Of a DNA stretch of 38,186 nt, positions 17,037 through 25,214 are shown piece after piece. Source of the DNA: Streptomyces novaecaesareae (GTDB lineage Bacteria; Actinomycetota; Actinomycetes; Streptomycetales; Streptomycetaceae); contig NZ_JNWQ01000116.1 in NCBI RefSeq assembly GCF_000716875.1, positions 1 to 38,186 on the forward strand. Direction: 5' to 3'. Numbering within the stretch: position 1 is the first letter of the stretch; every line of letters begins with the position of its first letter. The translations under genes were made by a program, and so were the position numbers. The notes under the pieces are model-generated. The model saw only the letters and a list, made by a program, of their open reading frames with translations, searched no databases and was not told the DNA's origin.

Positions 17037-18086
17037 ATGACCACCGTGATCGAGAACGACCAGAAGAGCGACCGTCTCGACGTTGGCACCCCTCTCCTGG
17101 AGGTGAAGGACCTCCACGTGGAGTTCCACACCCGGGACGGGATCGCCAAGGCCGTGAACGGCGTCAACTACTCCGTCGCGGCCGGCGAGACCCTCGCCGT
17201 GCTCGGCGAGTCCGGCTCCGGCAAGTCCGTGACGGCGCAAACCATCATGGGCATCCTGGACATGCCCCCGGGCAAGGTGACCCAGGGCGAGATCCTGTAC
17301 CGCGGCCAGGACATGCTCAAGATGAGCAACGAGGACCGCCGCAAGATCCGCGGCCGGAAGATCGCGATGATCTTCCAGGACGCGCTGTCCGCCCTCAACC
17401 CCGTGCTCAGCGTCGGCTACCAGCTCGGCGAGATGTTCCGGGTGCACCAGGGCGCCTCCAAGGCCGAGGCGAAGGCCAAGGCCATCGAGCTGATGGACCG
17501 GGTGCGCATCCCCGCTGCCAAGCAGCGCGTGAACGACTACCCGCACCAGTTCTCCGGCGGTATGCGCCAGCGCATCATGATCGCCATGGCGCTGTCCCTG
17601 CAGCCCGACCTGATCATCGCCGACGAGCCCACCACCGCCCTGGACGTGACCGTCCAGGCCCAGGTGATGGACCTGCTCGCCGAGCTGCAGGCCGAGTACA
17701 ACATGGGCCTGATCCTGATCACCCACGACCTCGGCGTGGTCGCCGACGTCGCGGACAAGATCGCCGTGATGTACGCCGGCCGGATCGTCGAGACGGCCCC
17801 GGTGCACGACCTGTACGCGAACCCCGCGCACCCGTACACCAAGGGCCTGCTCCGCTCCATCCCGCGCCTGGACCAGAAGGGCCAGGACCTGTACGCGATC
17901 AAGGGCCTCCCCCCGAACCTGCTGAAGGTTCCGGCCGGCTGCGCGTTCAACCCCCGCTGCGATGTCGCCACCGACCTGTGCCGCACCGAGATCCCGGCGC
18001 TGCACCACGTGACGGACAAGGACGGCAAGGAGCTCACCGGCCGCCGCAGCGCGTGCCACCTCTGGAAGGAGACCCTCCATGGCTGA
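17037..18086 (+). CDS. Peptide ABC transporter ATP-binding protein (OppD/DppD type), operon 1
   Basis: A 349-residue ABC ATPase: Walker A GESGSGKS (57-64), Q-loop in MIFQDALSALNP, signature SGGMRQR (173-179), Walker B LIIADEPTTALD with catalytic Glu197, and H-loop LILITHDLGVVADVA. The C-terminal Oligo_HPY extension has the Cys pattern CAFNPRCDVATDLC followed by a late ACHLW, which in some Dpp/Opp ATPases holds an iron-sulfur cluster. It energises peptide import with the F-type partner encoded next. ATG 17037 is preceded by GAGAAGAGGTGACG. In the given sequence the frame is also open from the upstream permease because of the deletion there. It overlaps the following gene by 8 nt. Confidence 0.95.
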   Translation: MTTVIENDQKSDRLDVGTPLLEVKDLHVEFHTRDGIAKAVNGVNYSVAAGETLAVLGESGSGKSVTAQTIMGILDMPPGKVTQGEILYRGQDMLKMSNEDRRKIRGRKIAMIFQDALSALNPVLSVGYQLGEMFRVHQGASKAEAKAKAIELMDRVRIPAAKQRVNDYPHQFSGGMRQRIMIAMALSLQPDLIIADEPTTALDVTVQAQVMDLLAELQAEYNMGLILITHDLGVVADVADKIAVMYAGRIVETAPVHDLYANPAHPYTKGLLRSIPRLDQKGQDLYAIKGLPPNLLKVPAGCAFNPRCDVATDLCRTEIPALHHVTDKDGKELTGRRSACHLWKETLHG

Positions 18087-19095
18087 GAACATCCTGGAGG
18101 TCAAGGACCTGGTCAAGCACTACCCGCTGACCCAGGGCATCCTCTTCAAGAAGCAGGTCGGCGCGGTCAAGGCGGTCGACGGCATCTCCTTCGAGCTGAA
18201 GAAGGGTGAGACGCTCGGCATCGTCGGCGAGTCCGGCTGTGGCAAGTCCACGCTGGCCAAGGTGCTGATGAACCTGGAGCGGGCCACCTCCGGCCAGGTG
18301 CTGTTCAAGGGCGAGGACATCTCCCAGCTGTCCGGCGCGGCCCTCAAGGCCGTCCGCCGGAACATCCAGATGGTGTTCCAGGACCCGTACACCTCGCTCA
18401 ACCCGCGCATGACGGTCGGCGACATCATCGGTGAGCCGTTCGAGATCCACCCCGAGGTGGCGCCGAAGGGCGACCGCCGCAAGGCCGTCCAGGACCTGCT
18501 GGACGTCGTGGGTCTGAACCCGGAGTACATCAACCGGTACCCGCACCAGTTCTCCGGCGGCCAGCGCCAGCGCATCGGCATCGCCCGCGGTCTCGCGCTC
18601 AAGCCCGAGATCATCATCTGCGACGAGCCGGTCTCCGCCCTGGACGTGTCCGTCCAGGCGCAGGTGATCAACCTGCTGGAGCAGCTGCAGGGCGACTTCG
18701 GGCTCTCCTACATGTTCATCGCGCACGACCTCTCCATCGTCCGGCACATCTCCGACCGCGTCGGCGTGATGTACCTGGGCAAGATGGTCGAGATCGGCTC
18801 CGACGAGGAGATCTACGAGAACGCCACCCACCCGTACACCCAGGCGCTGCTCTCCGCGGTGCCGGTGCCGGACCCGACGGCGCGCGAGTCGCGGGACCGG
18901 ATCGTGCTCGCCGGGGACATCCCCTCGCCGGCCAACCCGCCGTCCGGCTGCCGCTTCCGCACCCGCTGCTGGAAGGCGGAGGACCGCTGCGCCGAGGAGA
19001 TCCCGCTGCTCGCGGTCCCCTCGGTGCTGGAGGGCCCGGCCGCGCACGAGTCGGCCTGCCACTTCCCCGAGGTCCGGGAGCAGGCTGCCGCCTGA
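18079..19095 (+). CDS. Peptide ABC transporter ATP-binding protein (OppF/DppF type), operon 1
   Basis: A 338-residue ABC ATPase, last gene of operon 1. It begins with the F-type landmark LEVKDLVKHYPLTQG and FKKQVGAVKAVDGISFEL, then Walker A GESGCGKST (from residue 50), MVFQDPYTSLNPRM, FSGGQRQRIGIARGLAL, Walker B IIICDEPVSALD and FIAHDLSIVRHISDRV. The C-terminal extension has Cys motif CRFRTRCWKAEDRC and ESACHF. It pairs with the D-type ATPase as a heterodimer. Its start overlaps the D gene by 8 nt with an upstream GGAGA. A strong GC hairpin follows the stop, marking the end of the transcript. Confidence 0.95.
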   Translation: MAENILEVKDLVKHYPLTQGILFKKQVGAVKAVDGISFELKKGETLGIVGESGCGKSTLAKVLMNLERATSGQVLFKGEDISQLSGAALKAVRRNIQMVFQDPYTSLNPRMTVGDIIGEPFEIHPEVAPKGDRRKAVQDLLDVVGLNPEYINRYPHQFSGGQRQRIGIARGLALKPEIIICDEPVSALDVSVQAQVINLLEQLQGDFGLSYMFIAHDLSIVRHISDRVGVMYLGKMVEIGSDEEIYENATHPYTQALLSAVPVPDPTARESRDRIVLAGDIPSPANPPSGCRFRTRCWKAEDRCAEEIPLLAVPSVLEGPAAHESACHFPEVREQAAA

Positions 19096-19108
19096 TCCCC
19101 GCACTCCC

Positions 19109-19145
19109 CGGAAGGGCCCGTGGCTTCCCGCCACGGGCCCTTCCG
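19109..19145 (+). terminator. Terminator of peptide-transport operon 1
   Basis: CGGAAGGGCCCGTGGC (19109-19124) pairs perfectly over 16 bp with GCCACGGGCCCTTCCG (19130-19145) with a 5-nt loop, 13 nt after the stop codon. The following bases (TCATT) are only weakly U-rich. Confidence 0.85.
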
Positions 19146-19297
19146 TCATTCCTGCCGGTCCGGAGCTGCTTCGGTCCGGCGCTGCGTCAACTCCGCAGCT
19201 GGTCACGGCACCCATCCGGGTGCACCCGACTCGCGCCGTCGCCGGGGCGCGCTTCTCATGGGGTGTGATGCGACACACACCTTGAGGAGGGACCTCC
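19146..19297 (+). promoter_or_regulatory. Promoter region of peptide-transport operon 2 with direct and inverted repeats
   Basis: Two 14-nt direct repeats, CGGTCCGGAGCTGC (19156-19169) and CGGTCCGGCGCTGC (19172-19185), differ by one base and are 16 nt apart. Inverted repeats follow: GCTGCG/CGCAGC (19181-19199), GCACCC/GGGTGC (19208-19223) and GGTGTG/CACACC (19262-19281), the last directly before the GAGGAGGG ribosome-binding site. The CACCC...GGGTG element recalls CACCCGGGTG upstream of operon 1. No clear -35/-10. Confidence 0.5.
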
Positions 19298-20920
19298 ATG
19301 CCCGTAGCCGCCCGTTCTCGCCTGGTCCTCGCCGCTGCGTCGTCCGTGGTCCTGGTGGCCACCGGGTGCAGTAGCAGCGGGGGAGGGGGCAGCAGCTCGT
19401 CGGACGCCAGCAAGACCTTCAGCTACCAGAGCAACGAGCCGCAGAACCCGCTGCAGCCCGCCAACGCGAACGAGGTCGGCGGCGGTCGCATCATCCAGAA
19501 CCTCTTCAAGGGGCTGGTCGACTACGACCCCACCAACGCCAAGATCCGGATGCAGGTCGCGGACAAGATCGAGACCAGCGACTCGCAGGCCTTCACCGTC
19601 ACGCTGAAGGACGGCTGGAAGTTCCACGACGGCACCCCGGTGCACGCCAAGAACTTCGTCGACGCCTGGAACTGGGGCGCCAGCCCCACCAACAACCAGA
19701 TCAACAGCTCGTGGTTCTCGGACATCGAGGGCTACCAGGACGTCCACCCGGCCTCCGGCAAGCCGACCACGGACAAGATGTCCGGCCTGGCCGTCACCGA
19801 CGACCTGCACTTCACGGTCAAGCTGAGCCACAAGGTCTCGTACTTCGAGTACAAGCTCGGCTACATCGCCTTCTCGCCGCTGCCGGACGGCTTCTTCAAG
19901 GACCCGACCGGGTACGGGCAGAAGCCGGTGGGCAACGGCCCGTACCAGTTCGTCAGTTGGTCGCACAACAGCCAGGTCGTCACCAAGGCCTTCCCGGACT
20001 ACCAGGGCGTGGACAAGCCGAAGAACGGCGGCATCGTCTTCAAGATGTACACCACGTCCGAGGCCGCCTACGCCGACCTGCAGTCCAACAACCTGGACGT
20101 GATGGACCAGGTGCCGCCGTCCGCGCTGGCGACGTACAAGAACGACCTCGGCGACCGGGCGGTGGACGCCCCGCAGGGCGCCATCCAGAACATCGGCTTC
20201 ACGCTCTACCAGGCCGACTGGTCCTCGCCGGACAAGGCCAAGGTGCGCCAGGGCCTGTCGATGGCGATCGACCGCGACACCATCACCAAGACGGTGCTGC
20301 AGGGCTCCCGCAAGCCGGCCTCCGCCTGGGTGGCCGAGGGCGTCGAGGGCTACAAGGAGGGCGCCTGCGGGGACTTCTGCAAGTTCGACGCGGCCAAGGC
20401 CAAGCAGCTGATCCAGGACGGCGGCGGCGTCCCCGGCAACAAGCTGCTGATCACCTACAACGCGGACGGCGGCCACAAGGAGTGGGTCGACGCGGTCTGC
20501 AACTCGATCCGGCAGAGCACCGGGGTCGACTGCCTGGGCGACCCCAAGCCCGACTTCAAGACCGCGCGGGCGGCGATCACCGCGCACCAGCTCGACGGTG
20601 CCTTCCGCACCGGCTGGGTGCAGGACTACCCGCTGAACGCCAACTTCCTGGCCGACGTGTACCGCACCGGCGCCGCCTCCAACGACTTCGGGTACAGCAA
20701 CCCGCAGTTCGACGACGCCGCCACCAAGGCCGACGAGGCGCCCAGCGTCGCCGACACGGTGACCGGCTACCAGCAGGCCGAGGCCGTGCTGCCGAGCGGG
20801 ATGCCGGCCATCCCGCTCTGGTACTACCGCACCAACTCGGGCTACTCGTCCAAGGTGCAGAACGTGAAGTTCGACTCCTTCGGAAACCCGGCCTGGACCC
20901 AGGTCGAGGTCAAGGGCTGA
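19298..20920 (+). CDS. Peptide ABC transporter substrate-binding lipoprotein, operon 2
   Basis: A 540-residue lipoprotein, close paralogue of the operon 1 binding protein. Signal peptide with lipobox VATGC (Cys24) and Ser/Gly tether; then FSYQSNEPQNPLQP, WKFHDGTPVHAKNFV, GNGPYQFVSW, VRQGLSMAIDRDTI and the Cys loop CGDFCKFDAAKAKQLI. Length and landmarks match SBP_bac_5 peptide binders. Differences from the operon 1 protein are spread along the chain, consistent with a diverged duplicate that may bind other peptides. ATG 19298 has GAGGAGGG at good spacing. Two hairpins separate it from the permease gene. Confidence 0.93.
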   Translation: MPVAARSRLVLAAASSVVLVATGCSSSGGGGSSSSDASKTFSYQSNEPQNPLQPANANEVGGGRIIQNLFKGLVDYDPTNAKIRMQVADKIETSDSQAFTVTLKDGWKFHDGTPVHAKNFVDAWNWGASPTNNQINSSWFSDIEGYQDVHPASGKPTTDKMSGLAVTDDLHFTVKLSHKVSYFEYKLGYIAFSPLPDGFFKDPTGYGQKPVGNGPYQFVSWSHNSQVVTKAFPDYQGVDKPKNGGIVFKMYTTSEAAYADLQSNNLDVMDQVPPSALATYKNDLGDRAVDAPQGAIQNIGFTLYQADWSSPDKAKVRQGLSMAIDRDTITKTVLQGSRKPASAWVAEGVEGYKEGACGDFCKFDAAKAKQLIQDGGGVPGNKLLITYNADGGHKEWVDAVCNSIRQSTGVDCLGDPKPDFKTARAAITAHQLDGAFRTGWVQDYPLNANFLADVYRTGAASNDFGYSNPQFDDAATKADEAPSVADTVTGYQQAEAVLPSGMPAIPLWYYRTNSGYSSKVQNVKFDSFGNPAWTQVEVKG

Positions 20921-20953
20921 TCCCGGGCTCAGGGCCCTGATCCCCTCGCGCCG

Positions 20954-20983
20954 GCCCCGCCCTCCCCGCACGGAGGGCGGGGC
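20954..20983 (+). terminator. Intercistronic stem-loop between lipoprotein and permease (partial terminator), operon 2
   Basis: GCCCCGCCCTCC (20954-20965) pairs perfectly with GGAGGGCGGGGC (20972-20983), loop of 6 nt. It occupies the same place as the stem-loop in operon 1 but has unrelated sequence, so position and not sequence is conserved. Confidence 0.75.
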
Positions 20984-20995
20984 GCGGTCTCCCGG

Positions 20996-21016
20996 CCGAC
21001 CGGCCCGGCCGGTCGG
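20996..21016 (+). repeat. Second hairpin before permease gene, operon 2
   Basis: CCGACCGGC (20996-21004) and GCCGGTCGG (21008-21016) form a 9-bp stem with a 3-nt loop. It ends about 10 nt before AGGAAGGAGG, the ribosome-binding site of the permease gene, and could affect its translation. Confidence 0.55.
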
Positions 21017-21037
21017 GCACCTAGGAAGGAGGCTCGG

Positions 21038-21964
21038 ATGGGCAGTTACGTGCTGCGGCGGGTGCTGCAGATGATCCCGGTGTTCTTCGGCACCACGCTG
21101 CTGATCTTCCTGATGGTCTACTCGCTGCCCGGCGACCCGGTGGCGGCGCTGTTCGGCGAGAAGGCCGCAGACCCGGCCGTGGTGGCCAGCATCAAGCACA
21201 AGTACTTCCTGGACCAGCCGATCTGGAAGCAGTACCTGCACTACATGGGGAACCTCTTCCAGGGGGACTTCGGGACCAGCTTCACCGGCCGCCCGGTCGC
21301 CGACATCATGGCGGACGCCTTCCCGGTCACCATCCGGCTGGCGCTGATGGCCTTCGTCTTCGAGATGGTCCTCGGCCTCGCCCTCGGCGTGGTCTCCGGG
21401 CTGCGGCGCGGCAGCATCGCGGACACCCTGGTGCTGATCATGACCCTGGTGGTGATCTCGATCCCGGTCTTCGTGCTGGCCTACATCGCGCAGACGGTGT
21501 TCGCCACCAACCTGGGCTGGGTCACGCCGACGGTGCAGGACAGCTACGACCTCTCCCAGCTCATCCTGCCGGCCATCGTCCTGGGCTCGCTCTCGCTCGC
21601 GTTCGTCGCCCGGCTCACCCGGACGTCCATCGGCGAGAACCTGCGGGCCGACTACATCCGCACCGCGGTCGCCAAGGGCCTGCCCCGACGGACCATCATC
21701 ACCCGCCACCTGCTGCGCAACTCCCTGATCCCGGTGGTCACCTTCCTCGGGACCGACCTCGGTGCGCTGATGGGCGGGGCGATCGTCACCGAGGGCATCT
21801 TCAACGTGCAGGGCATCGGCAACGTCCTGTACCGGGCGATCAACCAGAAGGAAGGCCCGACCGTGGTCGGCATCGTGACCGTGCTGGTGATCGTCTACCT
21901 GGTCGCCAGCCTGCTCGTCGACCTGCTCTACGCGGTCCTGGACCCGAGGATCCGCTATGCCTGA
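21038..21964 (+). CDS. Peptide ABC transporter permease (OppB/DppB type), operon 2
   Basis: A 308-residue permease, same length as its operon 1 paralogue, with MGSYVLRRVLQMIPVFFGTT at the start, LPGDPVAALFG in the first outer loop, the EAA loop RTAVAKGLPRRTIITRHLLRNS and LLYAVLDPRIRYA at the end. Six membrane helices. ATG 21038 has AGGAAGGAGG upstream. It overlaps the next permease gene by 8 nt exactly as in operon 1. Confidence 0.95.
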   Translation: MGSYVLRRVLQMIPVFFGTTLLIFLMVYSLPGDPVAALFGEKAADPAVVASIKHKYFLDQPIWKQYLHYMGNLFQGDFGTSFTGRPVADIMADAFPVTIRLALMAFVFEMVLGLALGVVSGLRRGSIADTLVLIMTLVVISIPVFVLAYIAQTVFATNLGWVTPTVQDSYDLSQLILPAIVLGSLSLAFVARLTRTSIGENLRADYIRTAVAKGLPRRTIITRHLLRNSLIPVVTFLGTDLGALMGGAIVTEGIFNVQGIGNVLYRAINQKEGPTVVGIVTVLVIVYLVASLLVDLLYAVLDPRIRYA

Positions 21965-22827
21965 CATCCACGACGAGGACTCGTACGAACCGCATCCCAA
22001 GCCCGGTGTCTCACGCCTCGACTACGCGGGGGAGCAGGGCATGGCGGTCGAGCAGGAGACCCTGGTCGAACGCGACGTGGTGAAGCGGGAGGAGGCCCGC
22101 AGCCTCTGGGGCGACGCCTGGCGGGACCTGCGCCGGCGGCCGATCTTCCTGATCTCCGCGGTGCTGATCCTGCTGCTGGTCGTGATGGCGATCTTCCCCT
22201 GGGCGTTCACCGACGCCGACCCGCGCAAGGCCGACCTGGTCAACGACTACCTCAAGCGGCCGGACTGGGGCGACGTCTTCGGCGTCGGCTGGTTCGGCTA
22301 CGACGCGCAGGGCCGGTCCATCTACGCCCGGGTGGTCTACGGCGCCCGCGCCTCGATCACCGTCGGCATCTTCGTGACCGCCGCCGTCACCGTGATCGGC
22401 GGGCTGACCGGGATGGTCGCCGGCTACTTCGGCGGCGCCGTCGACGCGGTGATCTCCCGGATCACCGACATTTTCTTCGGTATCCCGCTGCTGCTCGGCG
22501 CCCTGGTGCTGCTGAACGCCTTCTCCACCCGCACGGTGTGGAGCGTGGTCATCGCCCTGGGCGTGCTCGGCTGGACCCAGATCGCCCGCGTGATGCGCGG
22601 CGCGGTGCTGACCGTCAAACAGGCCGACTACGTGGTGGCCGGGCGGGCGCTCGGCGCCGGGACGGGCCGGCTGATGTTCCGGCACATCCTGCCGAACGCG
22701 ATCGCCCCGGTGATCGTCGTCGCCACCATCGCGCTCGGCGGCTACATCGCCACCGAGGCGACGCTGAGCTTCCTCGGCATTGCTGGGCGACGCGGTGCGC
22801 GACGCCCTCGATCCGAAGCTTCGCTGA
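21957..22827 (+). pseudogene. Peptide ABC transporter permease (OppC/DppC type), operon 2: same internal deletion with frameshift
   Basis: From ATG 21957 the frame encodes a longer N-terminal tail than in operon 1, then five helices and the EAA loop (VVAGRALGAGTGRLMFRHILPNAIAP), up to SFLGI at 22780. There it breaks: the normal C-terminus (LGDAVRDALDPKLR, stop TGA 22825-22827) follows in another frame, with ~40 residues including helix 6 absent. Unshifted, translation would continue to 22847 with a nonsense tail. Breakpoint and residue class of the missing length (2 modulo 3) agree with operon 1. Unique sequence resumes at the codon CTG, the first place where the two copies would differ (CTC in operon 1). 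I regard repeat collapse in assembly as more likely than a real lesion. Confidence 0.85.
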
Positions 22828-22843
22828 GCGAGGGGAGCGCATC

Positions 22844-23896
22844 GTGAGTACGGCGATGGACACCACCGAACGCGAACGGGAGGCGCCCTACTCGGGGCCG
22901 CTGCTCGACGTACGGGACCTGCACGTCGAGTTCGTCACCCGGGACGGCGTCGCCAAGGCCGTGAACGGCGTCAACTACAGCGTCCGGGCGGGCGAGACGC
23001 TGGCGGTGCTGGGCGAGTCCGGCTCCGGCAAGTCGGTGACCGCGCAGGCGATCATGGGCATCCTCGACATGCCGCCGGCCCGGATCCCGCGCGGCGAGAT
23101 CCGCTTCCGGGGCCAGGACATGCTCAAGATGGGCAAGGACGAGCGGCGGAGGATCCGCGGCCAGAAGATCGCGATGATCTTCCAGGACGCGCTGTCCGCG
23201 CTCAACCCCGTGCTCACGGTGGGCTTCCAGCTGGGCGAGATGTTCCGGGCGCATCGGGGCGTCTCCCGCAGGGAGGCCCGGGAGAAGGCCGTCGAGCTGA
23301 TGGACCGGGTGCGCATCCCGGCGGCCAAGCAGCGGGTGAACGACTACCCGCACCAGTTCTCCGGCGGCATGCGGCAGCGCATCATGATCGCGATGGCGCT
23401 GGCCCTGGAACCGGACCTGATCATCGCGGACGAGCCGACCACTGCGCTGGACGTGACGGTGCAGGCCCAGGTGATGGACCTGCTGGCCGAGCTGCAGTCC
23501 GAGTTCCACATGGGGCTCATCCTGATCACCCACGACCTCGGTGTGGTGGCCGACGTCGCGGACAAGATCGCGGTGATGTACGCGGGCCGGATCGTCGAGA
23601 CCGCCCCGGTGCACCAGCTGTACGCGCGGCCCGCGCACCCGTACACCCGGGGCCTGCTGGACTCCATCCCGCGGCTGGACCAGAAGGGCCAGGAGCTCTA
23701 CGCGATCAAGGGCCTGCCGCCCAACCTGCTGCGGATCCCCCCGGGCTGCGCCTTCAACCCGCGCTGCCCGCGGGCGCAGGACATCTGCCGGACCGACGTG
23801 CCGGAGCTGTTCCCGGTCGCCGAGGACGACGGGACGCCGCTGGAGGGGCGCGGCAGCGCCTGCTTCTTCTGGAAGGAGACCCTCCATGACCGCTGA
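22844..23896 (+). CDS. Peptide ABC transporter ATP-binding protein (OppD/DppD type), operon 2
   Basis: A 350-residue ABC ATPase with Walker A GESGSGKS, FSGGMRQRIMIAMALAL, Walker B LIIADEPTTALD and H-loop ITHDLGVVADVADK, then the Oligo_HPY extension with CAFNPRCPRAQDIC and a late Cys (SACFFW). Start at GTG 22844 with GAGGGGA 7 nt upstream; ATG 22856 is an alternative. The C-terminus overlaps the next gene by 11 nt. Nearest relative in the window is the lone ATPase at 25215, which shares REAREKAVELMDR, AELQSEF and YTRGLLDSIPRLDQ, more than it shares with operon 1. Confidence 0.95.
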   Translation: MSTAMDTTEREREAPYSGPLLDVRDLHVEFVTRDGVAKAVNGVNYSVRAGETLAVLGESGSGKSVTAQAIMGILDMPPARIPRGEIRFRGQDMLKMGKDERRRIRGQKIAMIFQDALSALNPVLTVGFQLGEMFRAHRGVSRREAREKAVELMDRVRIPAAKQRVNDYPHQFSGGMRQRIMIAMALALEPDLIIADEPTTALDVTVQAQVMDLLAELQSEFHMGLILITHDLGVVADVADKIAVMYAGRIVETAPVHQLYARPAHPYTRGLLDSIPRLDQKGQELYAIKGLPPNLLRIPPGCAFNPRCPRAQDICRTDVPELFPVAEDDGTPLEGRGSACFFWKETLHDR

Positions 23897-25049
23897 CGGG
23901 GCCAGCGCACCGGGCGCGGCGGTGCCGGAGGAGACGGTGCCGGAGGAGACCGCCTTCGTGCAGGAGGTGCCGCGCGGCGAGCCGATCCTGGAGGTCCGCG
24001 ACCTGGTCAAACACTTCCCGCTGACCCAGGGCATCCTGTTCAAGAAGCAGGTCGGCGCGGTCAAGGCCGTCGACGGCGTCAGCTTCGACCTGATGCAGGG
24101 CGAGACGCTGGGCATCGTCGGCGAGTCCGGCTGCGGGAAGTCCACGCTGGCCAAGGTGCTGATGAACCTGGAGCCGGCCACCGGGGGATCCGTCCGGTAC
24201 AAGGGGGAGGAGATCTCCCGGCTCTCGGGATCGGGGCTGAAGGCCGTCCGCCGGAACATCCAGATGGTGTTCCAGGACCCGTACACCTCGCTCAACCCGC
24301 GGATGACGGTCGGCGACATCATCGGTGAGCCGTACGAGATCCACCCGGAGGTGGCGCCGAAGGGCGACCGCCGCAAGGCCGTCCAGGACCTGCTGGACGT
24401 GGTCGGGCTCAACCCGGAGTACATCAACCGGTACCCGCACCAGTTCTCCGGCGGGCAGCGCCAACGCATCGGCATCGCACGGGGGTTGGCGCTCAAGCCG
24501 GAGGTCATCATCTGTGACGAGCCGGTGTCGGCGCTGGACGTGTCGGTGCAGGCGCAGGTGATCAACCTGCTGGAGCAGCTGCAGGGCGAGTTCAACCTGT
24601 CGTACATGTTCATCGCGCACGACCTCTCGATCGTCCGGCACATCTCGGACCGGGTCGGCGTGATGTACCTGGGCAGGCTGGTCGAGATCGGCAGCGACGC
24701 GGAGATCTACGACCACGCGACGCACCCGTACACCCAGGCGCTGCTCTCCGCGGTGCCGGTGCCGGACCCGACGGCGCGGGAGTCGCGGGACCGGATCGTG
24801 CTCACCGGGGACGTGCCCTCGCCGGCCAACCCGCCGTCCGGCTGCCGCTTCCGCACCCGCTGCTGGAAGGCGCAGCAGCGGTGCGAGGACGAGGTGCCGC
24901 TGCTCGTCTCGCCGTCGTGGCTGGGCGGGGCGGCCAGGCATGACTCGGCGTGTCACTTCGCGGCGGAGCGCGAGGTTGGGCAGGGCGCCGCGGAGCGTGG
25001 GAACGGGCAGGGCGCGGCGGGGCCCGAGGACGGGCAGAGCCCCGACTGA
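23886..25049 (+). CDS. Peptide ABC transporter ATP-binding protein (OppF/DppF type), operon 2
   Basis: A 387-residue ABC ATPase, longer than its operon 1 paralogue (338) because of an acidic N-terminal extension of ~30 residues (with a VPEETVPEET duplication) and a Gly/Gln/Glu-rich tail of ~30 residues (GQGAAERGNGQGAAG). The core is nearly unchanged: LVKHFPLTQGILFKKQVGAVKAVDG, GESGCGKST, VFQDPYTSLNPRM, FSGGQRQRIGIARGLAL, ICDEPVSALD, FIAHDLSIVRH, then CRFRTRCWKAQQRC. ATG 23886 overlaps the D gene; GGAGA lies upstream. The tail repeats (GQGAA twice, EDGQ) look like recent expansion. Ends operon 2. Confidence 0.94.
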   Translation: MTADGASAPGAAVPEETVPEETAFVQEVPRGEPILEVRDLVKHFPLTQGILFKKQVGAVKAVDGVSFDLMQGETLGIVGESGCGKSTLAKVLMNLEPATGGSVRYKGEEISRLSGSGLKAVRRNIQMVFQDPYTSLNPRMTVGDIIGEPYEIHPEVAPKGDRRKAVQDLLDVVGLNPEYINRYPHQFSGGQRQRIGIARGLALKPEVIICDEPVSALDVSVQAQVINLLEQLQGEFNLSYMFIAHDLSIVRHISDRVGVMYLGRLVEIGSDAEIYDHATHPYTQALLSAVPVPDPTARESRDRIVLTGDVPSPANPPSGCRFRTRCWKAQQRCEDEVPLLVSPSWLGGAARHDSACHFAAEREVGQGAAERGNGQGAAGPEDGQSPD

Positions 25050-25060
25050 GGGTTTTCTTC

Positions 25061-25097
25061 CGAGGGCGCGTCCACCGTACGGGGGGGCGCGCCCTCG
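25061..25097 (+). terminator. Probable terminator of peptide-transport operon 2
   Basis: CGAGGGCGCG (25061-25070) pairs with CGCGCCCTCG (25088-25097) over 10 bp, 11 nt after the stop codon; the loop is 17 nt and there is no downstream U-tract. Confidence 0.6.
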
Positions 25098-25214
25098 CCC
25101 GTTCAGCCCGTGATGGAAAAGAGATCTGCCGCAGGCTCGCCAAGTGCGGCCCGGTCCTTGATAGTTGCTCTGCGCCTATCGATGGTCGCTGCTGCGCTGA
25201 GGAGGGCTGCTCAC

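Noticed and set aside
16188..18086. A genuine permease-ATPase fusion gene
   Set aside because: The true OppC C-terminus is still present in another frame and the paralogue is broken at the same site without a fusion, so the common frame is a by-product of the deletion.
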